Part shown: positions 33,939 through 42,831 of the stretch, one piece after another
How positions within the stretch are numbered: the stretch's first letter is position 1
Layout: each line of letters starts with the position of its first letter
DNA from: Fragilaria crotonensis
Lineage: Eukaryota > Bacillariophyta > Fragilariophyceae > Fragilariales > Fragilariaceae
NCBI GenBank assembly: GCA_022925895.1
Contig: JAKSYS010000232.1
Coordinates: forward strand, 1-64,000
Reading direction: 5' to 3'
Length of the DNA stretch: 64,000 bases
Notes under the pieces: generated by a model
Databases searched by the model: none
Seen by the model: only the letters and a program-made list of their open reading frames with translations
What the model was told of the DNA's origin: nothing
Made by a program: the position numbers and the translations under genes

Positions 33939-33955
33939 GGAGTTAACAACGCCCC
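33939..33955 (-). repeat. Right terminal inverted repeat of the 6.4-kb element
   Basis: GGAGTTAACAACGCCCC, the exact reverse complement of the left end, followed by TCA. Confidence 0.92.
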
Positions 33956-34016
33956 TCAAACCCCCTGGTGCGGCCGTGCGCTAGTTCTACCAGTAGTAGG
34001 TACTACTAAGCTACTA

Positions 34017-34041
34017 CCGTAAAACTCTCTGGTTAAGACCC
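34017..34041 (+). repeat. Left TIR of the pogo/Tigger element
   Basis: 25 bases starting CCGTAAAACTCTCTGG and ending AAGACCC, preceded by TA. An exact inverted copy ends at 37152. Confidence 0.95.
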
Positions 34042-34475
34042 CTCGTAGGATAAGACCCACTCCCTCCAAAAAGGGATGTTTTCCGTACATGTGCATGCCA
34101 ATCCAGTAGTACTTCGTTCTAACTAGAATGGACAACACGACCGAAAAGAGGACGAAAAGGGCTTCAATTCCATATACAACACTTATATAATCAGACGACG
34201 TTACGAATGATTTCTATTCAAAGATATAGGTGAATCACAATGATTTTGACGGATTCCTATGGGTGCCAACAGACATTTTTGGCCAAAACAAACCATGCGT
34301 GCTTGCACACACAATTTTCAATGGATCAAACACGACCCCATAGAAATTTGTTGAAGCATTTTGCAATTGCTGTGCCACAAAACAACGCTGTTGCAAGCAA
34401 TCAAAAGTGACATGAGAGCAACAACCCCTGCCTCTGCTTTCTGTTGTCTGTTCATTTGTTGATGAGTCACTCACC

Positions 34476-35000
34476 ATGTCCATGTCACCATCCGCAGGAA
34501 GAAACGCAAGCACCAGTGCCAACAGTCCACCAATACATCCGTGCGGTGTCACGGTTGAGATTGTTGGTACTGGGAGGAGTGATCGTGGACGCTCCTGCGA
34601 GGAACATGATGTTTGTGGTACGGTGTTGCAGGAAGACTCCGTTGTGCGGATACGCCACATGCAGATCATTGGTGATACAGGAAAAGAGGAATCCGCGCTT
34701 GCTGTCTATTGGATTAGTGACGGAATTGATCGCTGTCGTGTTGGATTTCTTCCGCGTCACCTCATGAAGCAGTGGCAACTGTATGATGGGCGTATTGCAC
34801 AAGTGGTAGATGTATACGAAGGGTCTGAAAGCCCTACAAAACGACGCAAGAATGTTCGAAATTGCGGTTGCTGTGAGGCTGTTCTTATTGACAGTCGTGA
34901 CGAGGAGGGTGCGACCGGTAGTAGTGACAACCGAAAACGCACCTGCAGCGAGAAGAACGACAGTTCTGCAGCAAACAAGCAACAGAAACAACAAGAGTGA
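34476..35000 (+). CDS. Accessory gene of the Tigger element, 174 aa
   Basis: An ATG-started frame inside the TIRs that runs towards the transposase gene, ending 78 bp from its stop. After a polar start comes a compact domain: VRIRHMQIIGDTGKEESALA, VYWISDGIDRCRVGFLPRHL and QWQLYDGRIAQVVDVYEGS. The tail is basic and polar with CGCCEAV. The block ISDG-DRCRVGFLPRH reads like a folded conserved domain, and I have the impression of similar small proteins in other diatoms, but I cannot name it. A role in regulating or assisting transposition is an inference from position. The antisense frames here are shadows. Confidence 0.65.
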   Translation: MSMSPSAGRNASTSANSPPIHPCGVTVEIVGTGRSDRGRSCEEHDVCGTVLQEDSVVRIRHMQIIGDTGKEESALAVYWISDGIDRCRVGFLPRHLMKQWQLYDGRIAQVVDVYEGSESPTKRRKNVRNCGCCEAVLIDSRDEEGATGSSDNRKRTCSEKNDSSAANKQQKQQE

Positions 35001-35078
35001 CAAACTAGCTAACATGTTAATTATGGTACGTACTGAGAGAGGAGGGGCTCCGAGTTGTGATGTTGTTGATCTTGTTGC

Positions 35079-36938
35079 TCACTCCTGCCTGTTTGCGTGC
35101 TGGACTTCTTGCAGAAGTTGAACAAGTTGCAACGTGTCAGGCAGTGGCGGAAAAGATTCTGATGTGATGTGAGAATTAGTACCGTCGATGATGATATTCT
35201 TGTTTGATGTCCCATTGTTTGTCTCGCCAAGAATGTGCCCATGGATGAGCGGTTGGTTGTCTTCATGATGGTAAGAAAGGAGGGGCTCCGAATGATTTCT
35301 CGTCTCGTCATCGCTGCTATTGTACTCATGATCACCACTCCCATCATCCTCATCGTTAGCCTGTTGCTGCTGGAAAGGATTGTCGTTTCGGTTTCTGAAG
35401 GTGTCGTCGTTAACTTCCTGCTCGTCGGCGGTGGCGTGCTGCTCTTCCTCCTGCTGCTGGTTGTGCGCTTGCTGGTTGCCTCCATGGTAAGAAAGAAGAG
35501 GCTCCGAATGATTTCTCAGCATCTCGTCATCATCACTGGCATCGTCATCGTTCTCATCACGACTCTCATCATCGCTGTTAACCTGCTGCTCCACAGGACA
35601 GTTGATTCCGTTTCTGACAAAGGTGTTGACTTCGTCGTCGTCGGCTGCATGCTCGTCCTCCTGACGCTGGTCGGCTGCATGCTCTTCCTCCTGACGTTGG
35701 TCGGCTGCATGCTCTTCCTCGTCCTGCACTGAAGGATAATAGCTGTACGTTCCATGACGCCATGCATTCCTTACCATCTGTGCAGGTAAGTCACGACAAG
35801 ACGTCGAACACCATTCAGCGATGTGTTTTCTGGTCGGTGGATCGATTTTCCCTTGGTGTAAACCAGTACTAATCATCCATTCCTCCCACAGTTTGCGCAA
35901 TCTGGATTTGAATGGTTTATTAACGCCAACATCAACCGGTTGGCACAGAGAAGTGCAACCACCAGGAATGTGTTCGACCTCAACACCCAAATCCTCGATT
36001 GCGTTTACAGTCGATTTCATCATGTGACAGCGGTAAGAGTCAAGCAACAGCAGCGGAACAATTCCAGGAGGTGCCTGGTCTACGTACGGCTTCAAGATTC
36101 TCTCGATCCATAAATGCATCACTCTTTCATCCATCCATGCATTGCCTTGGCATGCGTACACTATGTCATCTGGATAAGTGACGAATTCGTTTTTTTCAAT
36201 GCGACCATTTGGAGCTCCTTTAAAAACAAGTAATGGGGTAAGTACACGACCGCTTGCAGACACTGTCATGGCACATGTTACCCTCTTTGTGTCGCTTGTT
36301 GACTTTCGAATGTGAATTGTTCGCTGTCCCGCTAACTCAAGCGTACTCTTCGCATTGAATGTAAATGGAACAGGTGTTTGATCCATATTAAGGATAAAAT
36401 CTTCATGACGGTTGCTCTGTATAAGTTTTGGACGGATTGTTCGCACGTAATCTTGAGCCAAACCTGCAGTCTCGGATGGGGATCGCTGGCTTTCATGTGT
36501 TCCCATCCTGTGGACGAGACTGTGTTTTCTGATCCACCTCCGTACACTTTGATACCTTGCCCGGCTTGATTTTCGTTGGAACTCCGCCATCAATCGAGAA
36601 GCTTGAATGACGACAGTAGAAATAGAAACCGCAAACCCTTGTTCTCTTAGTTCAAAGATGAATTTGAGTAGATCATTTTCAATTGGCGCTAGGACTGAAG
36701 TAGGACCCTTAGCTGTACTCTTTGCCTTTGAGTTGCCGTGTTCCATCATGGTCCTTGAAATTGTCGACCATTCTCTGTACTGTTTCGGAATTATGTTGAG
36801 TGCTCGACATGCGGCCCTGATAGATTCACCTGCCTCTACGCGCCTTCTCACATTCCTAACGATTGCAAGCCTCTCAAAGTTCGCGAAACGCCTCCTTCTG
36901 CTGCTGTTACTGAGAGTAGGAGTAGTAGTCCCATCCAT
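35079..36938 (-). CDS. Pogo/Tigger (DDE_1) transposase, 619 aa
   Basis: The ATG at 36938 starts a helix-turn-helix region (FERLAIVRNVRRRVEAGESI to PKQYREW, about 20-57), followed by a CENP-B-like second DNA-binding region (about 85-150). The catalytic domain has FILNMDQTPVPF (Asp186), LLLLDSYRCHM (Asp300) and CQPVDVGVNKPFK (Asp336), the DDD triad typical of pogo elements. The C-terminal 250 residues are acidic and repetitive: three 10-residue units of the EEEHAADQRQ type, and two copies of NHSEPLLSYH. A further copy of that motif lies just beyond the stop in another frame (near 35045). The frame is open upstream of the ATG, but that part leaves the element. Confidence 0.92.
   Translation of the reverse strand: MDGTTTPTLSNSSRRRRFANFERLAIVRNVRRRVEAGESIRAACRALNIIPKQYREWSTISRTMMEHGNSKAKSTAKGPTSVLAPIENDLLKFIFELREQGFAVSISTVVIQASRLMAEFQRKSSRARYQSVRRWIRKHSLVHRMGTHESQRSPSETAGLAQDYVRTIRPKLIQSNRHEDFILNMDQTPVPFTFNAKSTLELAGQRTIHIRKSTSDTKRVTCAMTVSASGRVLTPLLVFKGAPNGRIEKNEFVTYPDDIVYACQGNAWMDERVMHLWIERILKPYVDQAPPGIVPLLLLDSYRCHMMKSTVNAIEDLGVEVEHIPGGCTSLCQPVDVGVNKPFKSRLRKLWEEWMISTGLHQGKIDPPTRKHIAEWCSTSCRDLPAQMVRNAWRHGTYSYYPSVQDEEEHAADQRQEEEHAADQRQEDEHAADDDEVNTFVRNGINCPVEQQVNSDDESRDENDDDASDDDEMLRNHSEPLLSYHGGNQQAHNQQQEEEQHATADEQEVNDDTFRNRNDNPFQQQQANDEDDGSGDHEYNSSDDETRNHSEPLLSYHHEDNQPLIHGHILGETNNGTSNKNIIIDGTNSHITSESFPPLPDTLQLVQLLQEVQHANRQE
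35641..35730. repeat. 30-bp in-frame tandem repeat inside the Tigger transposase
   Basis: About three units of 30 bp centred on GGTCGGCTGCATGCTCTTCC, on the plus strand. On the minus strand they encode repeats of the type EEEHAADQRQ. The repeat keeps the frame and expands the acidic tail. Confidence 0.75.
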
Positions 36939-37127
36939 TATGGACAAGAACGATGTCAACAAACAAAACTGTGAACGAACGCAACAGTCACGTTTCACAA
37001 ACGCGCGCCAAATAACAAGTAGGTAAAAAGACTTTTTTATGGCGCACATTTGGACGGAATCTTGCTCTTGGTTTACGTAGGTTAAGACCCACCCCGCAAA
37101 AAAAGTGTCAAAACCCGCACAATTCCT

Positions 37128-37152
37128 GGGTCTTAACCAGAGAGTTTTACGG
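37128..37152 (-). repeat. Right TIR of the pogo/Tigger element
   Basis: Exact reverse complement of 34017-34041, followed by the duplicated TA. Confidence 0.95.
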
Positions 37153-38070
37153 TAGGTATTGTACAAATTCCATGCACTATGAATATGGACAGTAAAGTCG
37201 GATTTCGGATTGCTAAATACCGTAGACCCCGAACACCGAATACCGACTACCGACTCCTACGAGTACTGAGTGTGTGGAACAAGGTACTAGTACTGTGTAC
37301 TCCGGAGTACCTCTCTCAGGGTTCATGTTGTATTCGTTCCATATGTTCGGTACGCTGCACGCCATACGTAATTCTACAGTCAGTGCAAAAGATGTCATAG
37401 TTCCCAAAATGGTGGTAACACGTACTGCACCACGCACTATTGTTAGGAATGTACACCACGCCAATCGACGAAGGCACCTACACTATGCAGATGCTTGTGA
37501 ACATATAAGCAATACTGGAAATCCAGAAGTTCCGTGGATTCCGACTGGCATCGCACAACACACGATGCAATTCCGACTTCCAAGGTCATCCTACTGTTCT
37601 ACTCATGTGCTATTCTGTACTCGAGTATGTAGCAGTGCTTGATCGTCAGTGCGACTGCTTGCCTAATGGGACAGATACTCCGAGTACAAGTATGCAAGTA
37701 CTTGACCTTGCTGTGCCAGCGATGATAGGCAAAGGAAAGGGTGACCGCAAGAACTGTTGTGAGTACTTGTACCCGTACCCAGTACGAGTAGAATAGTGAA
37801 TAACCAGTATCAAATTGGCCATCTGCATAGAGCGGTCGCCAGAAGTGACAATTGATGTGTCGCGACATAGCGGTACATGCACATACTCCGAGTATATGTG
37901 TATGGTGTCGACGAATCCAAGAGAATCTCGGTTCAGTTCTTCTTCACACAGCCAGGATGTCAAGGTTCCCGTCATAATCACAAGATCATCACAGAAATAC
38001 GACTACACTGATTAGTATTATGAGAGTACATTCATGAGCCGAGATCTTCAAACTCTTCTCTTAGATCATC
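37153..38070. other. Spacer between the Tigger element and RIC8
   Basis: No gene is supported. GTAC-rich sequence is dense: a 14-base perfect palindrome GTACTCCGGAGTAC lies near 37297, and TACTCCGAGTA occurs at 37676 and 37884. The right part is the presumed RIC8 promoter. Confidence 0.45.
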
Positions 38071-39618
38071 ATGAACGATAACTTCCCGTCACAACTCCTC
38101 CAAGCCCTTTCGCTGGTATCATCAACTGAGTCATCATATCAATCTTCCAATCATCGTTTCGCTTTGGAGGAATGCAACAGAGCATTTGAAGCAGCTTCTC
38201 CTTCAACATTATCGACATTGCCAGCGCCGTCCAATTCGTTGTTGCACAAGGTGACACATGTCCTGGAATCGATGCTCCTTCAGGATATTCCAAACGACTC
38301 GGACGATACCGGTAGTGCAAGTGGTACAGGCAACTCGGAGACGTTGGTGTACTCAGAGTACTTGAGAGCCGCCAAGAATTTGTTGCGATGGAATTTAATA
38401 TGGCAGAGTCTGCAACCGATCAGCGCAATGTCAACTCCAGCACCGACACCAGCGGCGGTGTCAGGATTGGATGATGATAACCAGGACGAAGGTGGCAGCG
38501 GCGAAAACCTGAATAGCAACAATGGAAATCCATTCGAGGCATTGCAACGGTTCAGCATGTTGAGTTTGTACATGTCTCATCTCAACGCCAGTATTGGAAT
38601 CCCATCTCGTCAGGAGGAGGCACGGTATGCCACCCTTTGCCTCTTGCATGCCACGTACCATAATACCATTGATACCAGTAACAAGGAACAACAAGAAGAG
38701 CAACAGCAATCCCCACTCGAATACCTGGTCCAAGATCTCTCGTATTTACAAATCTTTTGCAAGGTCATGTTGAATGTGGCATCCACTCGAGCTGTACAAT
38801 TGGCCAATCTACGACTGCTACATAACTTGATGGTCTCGCTCCCATCCTTTGTCAAGGATCTTCATCAATGCAAACTGAGCGACGCCTACGACGAGGACAA
38901 CAAAAACGCTGTTGTTCCGCTGACGAATATCAACACCGTTCAGGACTTGTTGCTGTATCATGTCGACGTGTGCACGTCTGTGGAGGACGGTGGTGGCGAC
39001 GACAATGACGACCGCCACCAGGAGGTTGTCACCGAACTCACACGCATTCTCTACATTCTACGTGCTGGCAGAACAATGGACGCACAACTCCTGAAAAGAT
39101 TGTTGCTTCTACCAGAAAGTCGACTACTTGCAATTATGCTCCTCACCGATACCCCGACAGCAGCTGTGATCGAGATGGATGTAAAATCCATATTGATGGA
39201 CGCTTTCGAAGCTCAGGTATCAGCCGTTGTGGACCAGACCTTGCTAGGGACGGAGGCTACCAGCGCATTGACTCCCGTTCTAATGCTGTTTAACAACGTT
39301 TGCCAAAACCACATTGAGTTCCGACAAGCAACTCGCAGTCGCATCTTCCCGAATCCCATCGACTCGTCTTCGGCGGCTGGAAATCCAAACGACACAAGAA
39401 TGACACCGGCAGACGCTCCTCCGGGAACTCTCCGCAACAGATGCATTCGATTGTTGTCATGGACCGAATCTCACACGAAACGTTGGATGGCAGAACTGCT
39501 GTGGATTGTGTGTGACGGAAATGCCGAGGAATATGTGCAACGAGTGGGATTGGGAAATGCCATGCCCCTATTAAACGCCCGTGGATTGATGGAATTACCA
39601 ACAACTGACCAATCATGA
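38071..39618 (+). CDS. RIC8: Ric-8/synembryn-like G-alpha chaperone and exchange factor
   Basis: Ric-8 proteins fold nascent G-alpha subunits and promote GDP release outside the receptor cycle. The 515-aa product is helical and repeat-like (armadillo type), with long Ser/Asp/Gln insertions. The C-terminal part matches the family best: LTPVLMLFNNVCQNHIEFRQATRS, then TLRNRCIRLLSWTESHTKRW, MAELLWIVCDGNAEEYVQRVGLGNA and LLNARGLM. This corresponds to the L-x-x-L-T, T-L-R-N-K-L-V-R-L-M and G-Y-G-N-A-A-G-L-L-A-x-R-G-L order of animal and fungal Ric-8. Single exon, starting at the first ATG (38071). The N-terminal half alone would not be recognisable. If correct, the organism should have heterotrimeric G proteins. 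Confidence 0.8.
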   Translation: MNDNFPSQLLQALSLVSSTESSYQSSNHRFALEECNRAFEAASPSTLSTLPAPSNSLLHKVTHVLESMLLQDIPNDSDDTGSASGTGNSETLVYSEYLRAAKNLLRWNLIWQSLQPISAMSTPAPTPAAVSGLDDDNQDEGGSGENLNSNNGNPFEALQRFSMLSLYMSHLNASIGIPSRQEEARYATLCLLHATYHNTIDTSNKEQQEEQQQSPLEYLVQDLSYLQIFCKVMLNVASTRAVQLANLRLLHNLMVSLPSFVKDLHQCKLSDAYDEDNKNAVVPLTNINTVQDLLLYHVDVCTSVEDGGGDDNDDRHQEVVTELTRILYILRAGRTMDAQLLKRLLLLPESRLLAIMLLTDTPTAAVIEMDVKSILMDAFEAQVSAVVDQTLLGTEATSALTPVLMLFNNVCQNHIEFRQATRSRIFPNPIDSSSAAGNPNDTRMTPADAPPGTLRNRCIRLLSWTESHTKRWMAELLWIVCDGNAEEYVQRVGLGNAMPLLNARGLMELPTTDQS

Positions 39619-39855
39619 CTCATCCTGACAACGTTGTTACAACGAACCGTATTGACTACTGTACAACGTTGTCTCCACCAATAAATGCCCTATAGCTAAA
39701 GTAGCACGCTAACGTTAGGTTTACGGAAAACTCCAAACTCCAAGTTTTTCTGCCGTTCCATCGCGTCGAACGCATTGAGATTAACCCGTGCTACTTCCCG
39801 GAGCATTAATTATTTTACCTGCCAAAACAAGGTGCTGTATCGCGCTCTCGCGCTC

Positions 39856-41259
39856 TCAAATGACTAGCTGCATGCATGCCGGTCCCGACCCACGGCTGGC
39901 AAGCCAAGCACCGAGCATGCTAAAGCTACCCCTCCCCTTGACAATGCACGTCGCTTGTGCCATGACCAACACGTCGGCCCAAACAGCCAAACTCCCCTCC
40001 AAATCATTCAACCCGGGCCCAGACCGATCCACATGAATAATTTTGGTATCCGCATACCTTACCACTGTGGGATCCTTATCGTATAGTATCTTTTTCGCCT
40101 TGGCATCGTCCGACACGACGACAATGGGAAAGTTGTTGTTGGTATTATTGTTGTTGGATTGGAGCATTCCACGCCTCACCATTTTGGCATTGCCAAACAA
40201 ATTATCCAAATCATCCCTTGTAAATCGATCGGCATCTTTCCACCGCACCCCATCTCCTCCAGTCCGTGCATGGACCACCATGTATGGTATTGTCGCACTC
40301 GTGGTGCTACTCATCGTCATCCTTGTGGCGTTGTGGTTAAAATGAATTCCCAACTGTTCTCGCAAGGCCACAGTCGTGGCAACCAGTTGTGGCGATGGTC
40401 GGTACAGGGTACTAAAGATTTGCTTGTACAAATTTCCTGGCACTCCGGCACCGCGACCCACCCCGTGTGCGGCCAAGAGGGATCGGACCTCTGGAGATCG
40501 CCACTGGTGTTCCAAATTGACTGGACTGTTGGCCTCTATGCGAAGGACAGGAATGTGAGATAGGGATTGGAATTTGGAGGGTGTGTCCAGGACGGGTGGA
40601 TTCTTGTTGCGTAGTTTCATGAGTTTTGATTTGAGATCATTCAGATGAGGTGGGAACCAGTTCCATTGGATGCGATTGGGTTGTAGAATTAGTTCCAGTT
40701 GGATGGGGAATGTAATGTCAATCAAGAAAATGCGATTGGTAATGATTGCCACTATGAAAGATGCCATGATGGCACGTTGTCGATTTCCCGTTCCGGAACA
40801 TGATTTGTGACAAGTGAAGATTAGATACTTGTTTTGGTCGGTATCCTTGGTTTGCTGATGCGCATTGCGGAGTGATTCGTTATGAAATTTTACGTATGCC
40901 TCCATCCATGGAGGTATTGATGTATCAATATTGGGGGCAGCGACACTCCAGGGAAGAGCATTTGTTAGGTCGTTCTTGGAGGGAGTTACTGGTAGATCTG
41001 TTGATTGAGACGATTCCCGAGGAACAGAGACGACAGTTTCGGCTGCATTCCTTGTGCCAAGTGGATCAGCCTTTTTCCGTATTGCTTGACTGAGGTTATC
41101 TTGAGGGAGACGGCTAACGTCACGTACAAGATCGATCGGCAAGACTGGATCTGGAGGTGAACACATGCTGAACAAAAATATTACAAGACCAAGCGCTGCA
41201 ACGATCGCAAGTTGAAACCTTCTCGTTTGCTTAGAGTTTCGGACTCTAGCGAAACGCAT
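39856..41259 (-). CDS. Type II membrane protein, fucosyltransferase-like
   Basis: The 467-aa product has a short basic cytosolic end, one membrane anchor (about residues 16-34) and a long luminal part, the layout of a Golgi glycosyltransferase. CHKSCSGTGNRQRAIMASFI with ITNRIFLID (about 150-181) resembles the G-x-G-N-R-x-x-x-x-x-S-x-F-x-x-A-x-x-T-x-R entry of plant xyloglucan and NodZ-type fucosyltransferases. VVHARTGGDGVRW recalls their GDP-fucose-binding H-x-R-x-G-D. A run of asparagines lies near residue 370. Donor and acceptor cannot be told from sequence. The start ATG (41259) precedes a basic segment before the anchor. It converges on RIC8, with 237 bp between them. Confidence 0.6.
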   Translation of the reverse strand: MRFARVRNSKQTRRFQLAIVAALGLVIFLFSMCSPPDPVLPIDLVRDVSRLPQDNLSQAIRKKADPLGTRNAAETVVSVPRESSQSTDLPVTPSKNDLTNALPWSVAAPNIDTSIPPWMEAYVKFHNESLRNAHQQTKDTDQNKYLIFTCHKSCSGTGNRQRAIMASFIVAIITNRIFLIDITFPIQLELILQPNRIQWNWFPPHLNDLKSKLMKLRNKNPPVLDTPSKFQSLSHIPVLRIEANSPVNLEHQWRSPEVRSLLAAHGVGRGAGVPGNLYKQIFSTLYRPSPQLVATTVALREQLGIHFNHNATRMTMSSTTSATIPYMVVHARTGGDGVRWKDADRFTRDDLDNLFGNAKMVRRGMLQSNNNNTNNNFPIVVVSDDAKAKKILYDKDPTVVRYADTKIIHVDRSGPGLNDLEGSLAVWADVLVMAQATCIVKGRGSFSMLGAWLASRGSGPACMQLVI

Positions 41260-41728
41260 CCTGGCAGTGATAACTGCAGTATAGAGTATAGAAAGGCAAT
41301 TCGATGATCAACTTGCTGTGTCCATGTCCATAGCTCATTGTTCACCCCGTTCATGACGTGACATGAAATGACTACTGTCGTAGAGAGACATTCCACGTAC
41401 TGTAGCATTATAGGATTGGATCCGATTAGGTTTCACCAATTTGACGTCAGCGCCCACGTCATAGTAATAATCTACAGTGAGACCTCCTGTAGAAGAATTT
41501 TGAAGACATCGGAAATTTGAATGGCTGACAAAACACGGAATCTTTGTTGTTGACTTCTATCGGTGCTTTTCCTAATGCGCATGCCAAGCCTTTGTCATGT
41601 CAGATAGATAACTGCTACTCTTCTCCTTCTATCAGTGATTCATGTGTTTCCCTTTTGAATCTTCATGTGTTTCCCTTTTGAATCACTCGAGTACTACACT
41701 GTACTGCAACAGTACTACCGTACTCAAA
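41260..41728. other. Spacer with a small 23-bp tandem duplication
   Basis: No gene is seen. CATGTGTTTCCCTTTTGAAT starts two consecutive 23-bp units at 41641 and 41664. The right end leads into the 73-bp satellite. Confidence 0.6.
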
Positions 41729-42831
41729 GGACTATTTGCCATTGTACTGTACTGCTGTTACTGGTACTGTGACGACTATTTGAAGATCGAATTTCGATCA
41801 CCAAATAGTCGCCATTGTACTGTACTGCTGTTACTGGTACTGTGACGACTATTTGAAGATCGAATTTCGATCACCAAATAGTCGCCATTGTACTGTACTG
41901 GTGTTACTGGTACTGTGACGACTATTTGAAGATCAAATTTCGATCACCAAATAGTCGCCATTGTACTGTACTAGTGTTACTCGTACTGTGACGACTATTT
42001 GAAGATCAAATTTCGATCACCAAATAGTCGCCATTGTACTGTACTGGTGATACTCGTACTGTGACGACTATTTGAAGATCGAATTTCGATCACCAAATAG
42101 TCGCCATTGTACTGTACTGCTGTTACTCGTACTGTGACGACTATTTGAAGATCAAATTTCGATCACCAAATAGTCGCCATTGTACTGTACTGGTGTTACT
42201 CGTACTGTGACGACTATTTGAAGATCGAATTTTGATCACCAAATAGTCGCCATTGTACTGTACTGGTGTTACTTGTACTGTGACGACTATTTGAAGATCG
42301 AATTTCGATCACCAAATAGTCGCCATTGTACTGTACTGGTGTTACTCATACTGTGACGACTATTTGAAGATCGAATTTCGATCACCAAATAGTCGCCATT
42401 GTACTGTACTGGTGATACTCGTACTGTGACGACTATTTGAAGATCGAATTTCGATCACCAAATAGTCGCCATTGTACTGTACTGGTGTTACTCATACTGT
42501 GATGACTATTTGAAGATCAAATTTTGATCACCAAATAGTCACCATTGTACTGTACTGGTGATACTCGTACTGTGACGACTATTTGAAGATCGAATTTCGA
42601 TCACCAAATAGTCGCCATTGTACTGTACTGGTGTTACTCATACTGTGACGACTATTTGAAGATCGAATTTCGATCACCAAATAGTCGCCATTGTACTGTA
42701 CTGGTGATACTCGTACTGTGACGACTATTTGAAGATCGAATTTCGATCACCAAATAGTCGCCATTGTACTGTACTAGTGTTACTCGTACTGTGACGACTA
42801 TTTGAAGATCAAATTTCGATCACCAAATAGT
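41729..42831. repeat. Satellite array, fifteen 73-bp units with an internal hairpin
   Basis: Units begin GTGACGACTATTTGAAGATC at 41769 and every 73 bases to 42791; a partial unit precedes the first. Each unit contains two nested inverted repeats: GACTATTTG with CAAATAGTC, and GATCGAA with TTCGATC, giving a hairpin of about 37 bases. Units differ at few positions, many of them CpG sites. Units 8-13 alternate between GTGTTACTCAT and GTGATACTCGT at their ends, so a 146-bp dimer is the repeating unit there. The array is not coding and lies between two host gene clusters. Confidence 0.95.

Larger units (their letters stand above)
27549..33955. mobile_element. 6.4-kb DNA transposon with TIRs, TCA target duplication and two convergent genes
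   Basis: Both ends carry the 17-base inverted repeat GGGGCGTTGTTAACTCC, at 27549-27565 and inverted at 33939-33955. TCA flanks each side (27546-27548 and 33956-33958), fitting a 3-bp target duplication. Inside lies a second inverted repeat (28101-28135 and 33692-33726, 33 of 35 matches). Both subterminal zones hold several TGATAC/GTATCA motifs, likely protein-binding sites. The cargo is a 1142-aa transposase-like gene on the minus strand and a convergent second gene on the plus strand, 37 bp apart. The ends and target duplication define one insertion unit. The superfamily is not certain. Confidence 0.85.
34017..37152. mobile_element. Complete pogo/Tigger-type DNA transposon with two genes
   Basis: The element is 3136 bp, bounded by perfect 25-bp inverted repeats (34017-34041 and 37128-37152) that begin CCGTAAAACTCTCTGGTTAA. 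TA flanks both sides (34015-34016 and 37153-37154), the target duplication of Tc1/mariner/pogo elements. A shorter direct repeat around TAAGACCCAC occurs just inside each end (about 34052 and 37083). It encodes a DDD transposase on the minus strand and a second protein on the plus strand in convergent order. Perfect repeats and open frames suggest recent insertion. It sits only 61 bp from the right end of the 6.4-kb element. Confidence 0.92.

Noticed and set aside
41729-42831. The 73-bp array as a CRISPR array
   Set aside because: Units are continuous with no unique spacers, and the host is a eukaryote.
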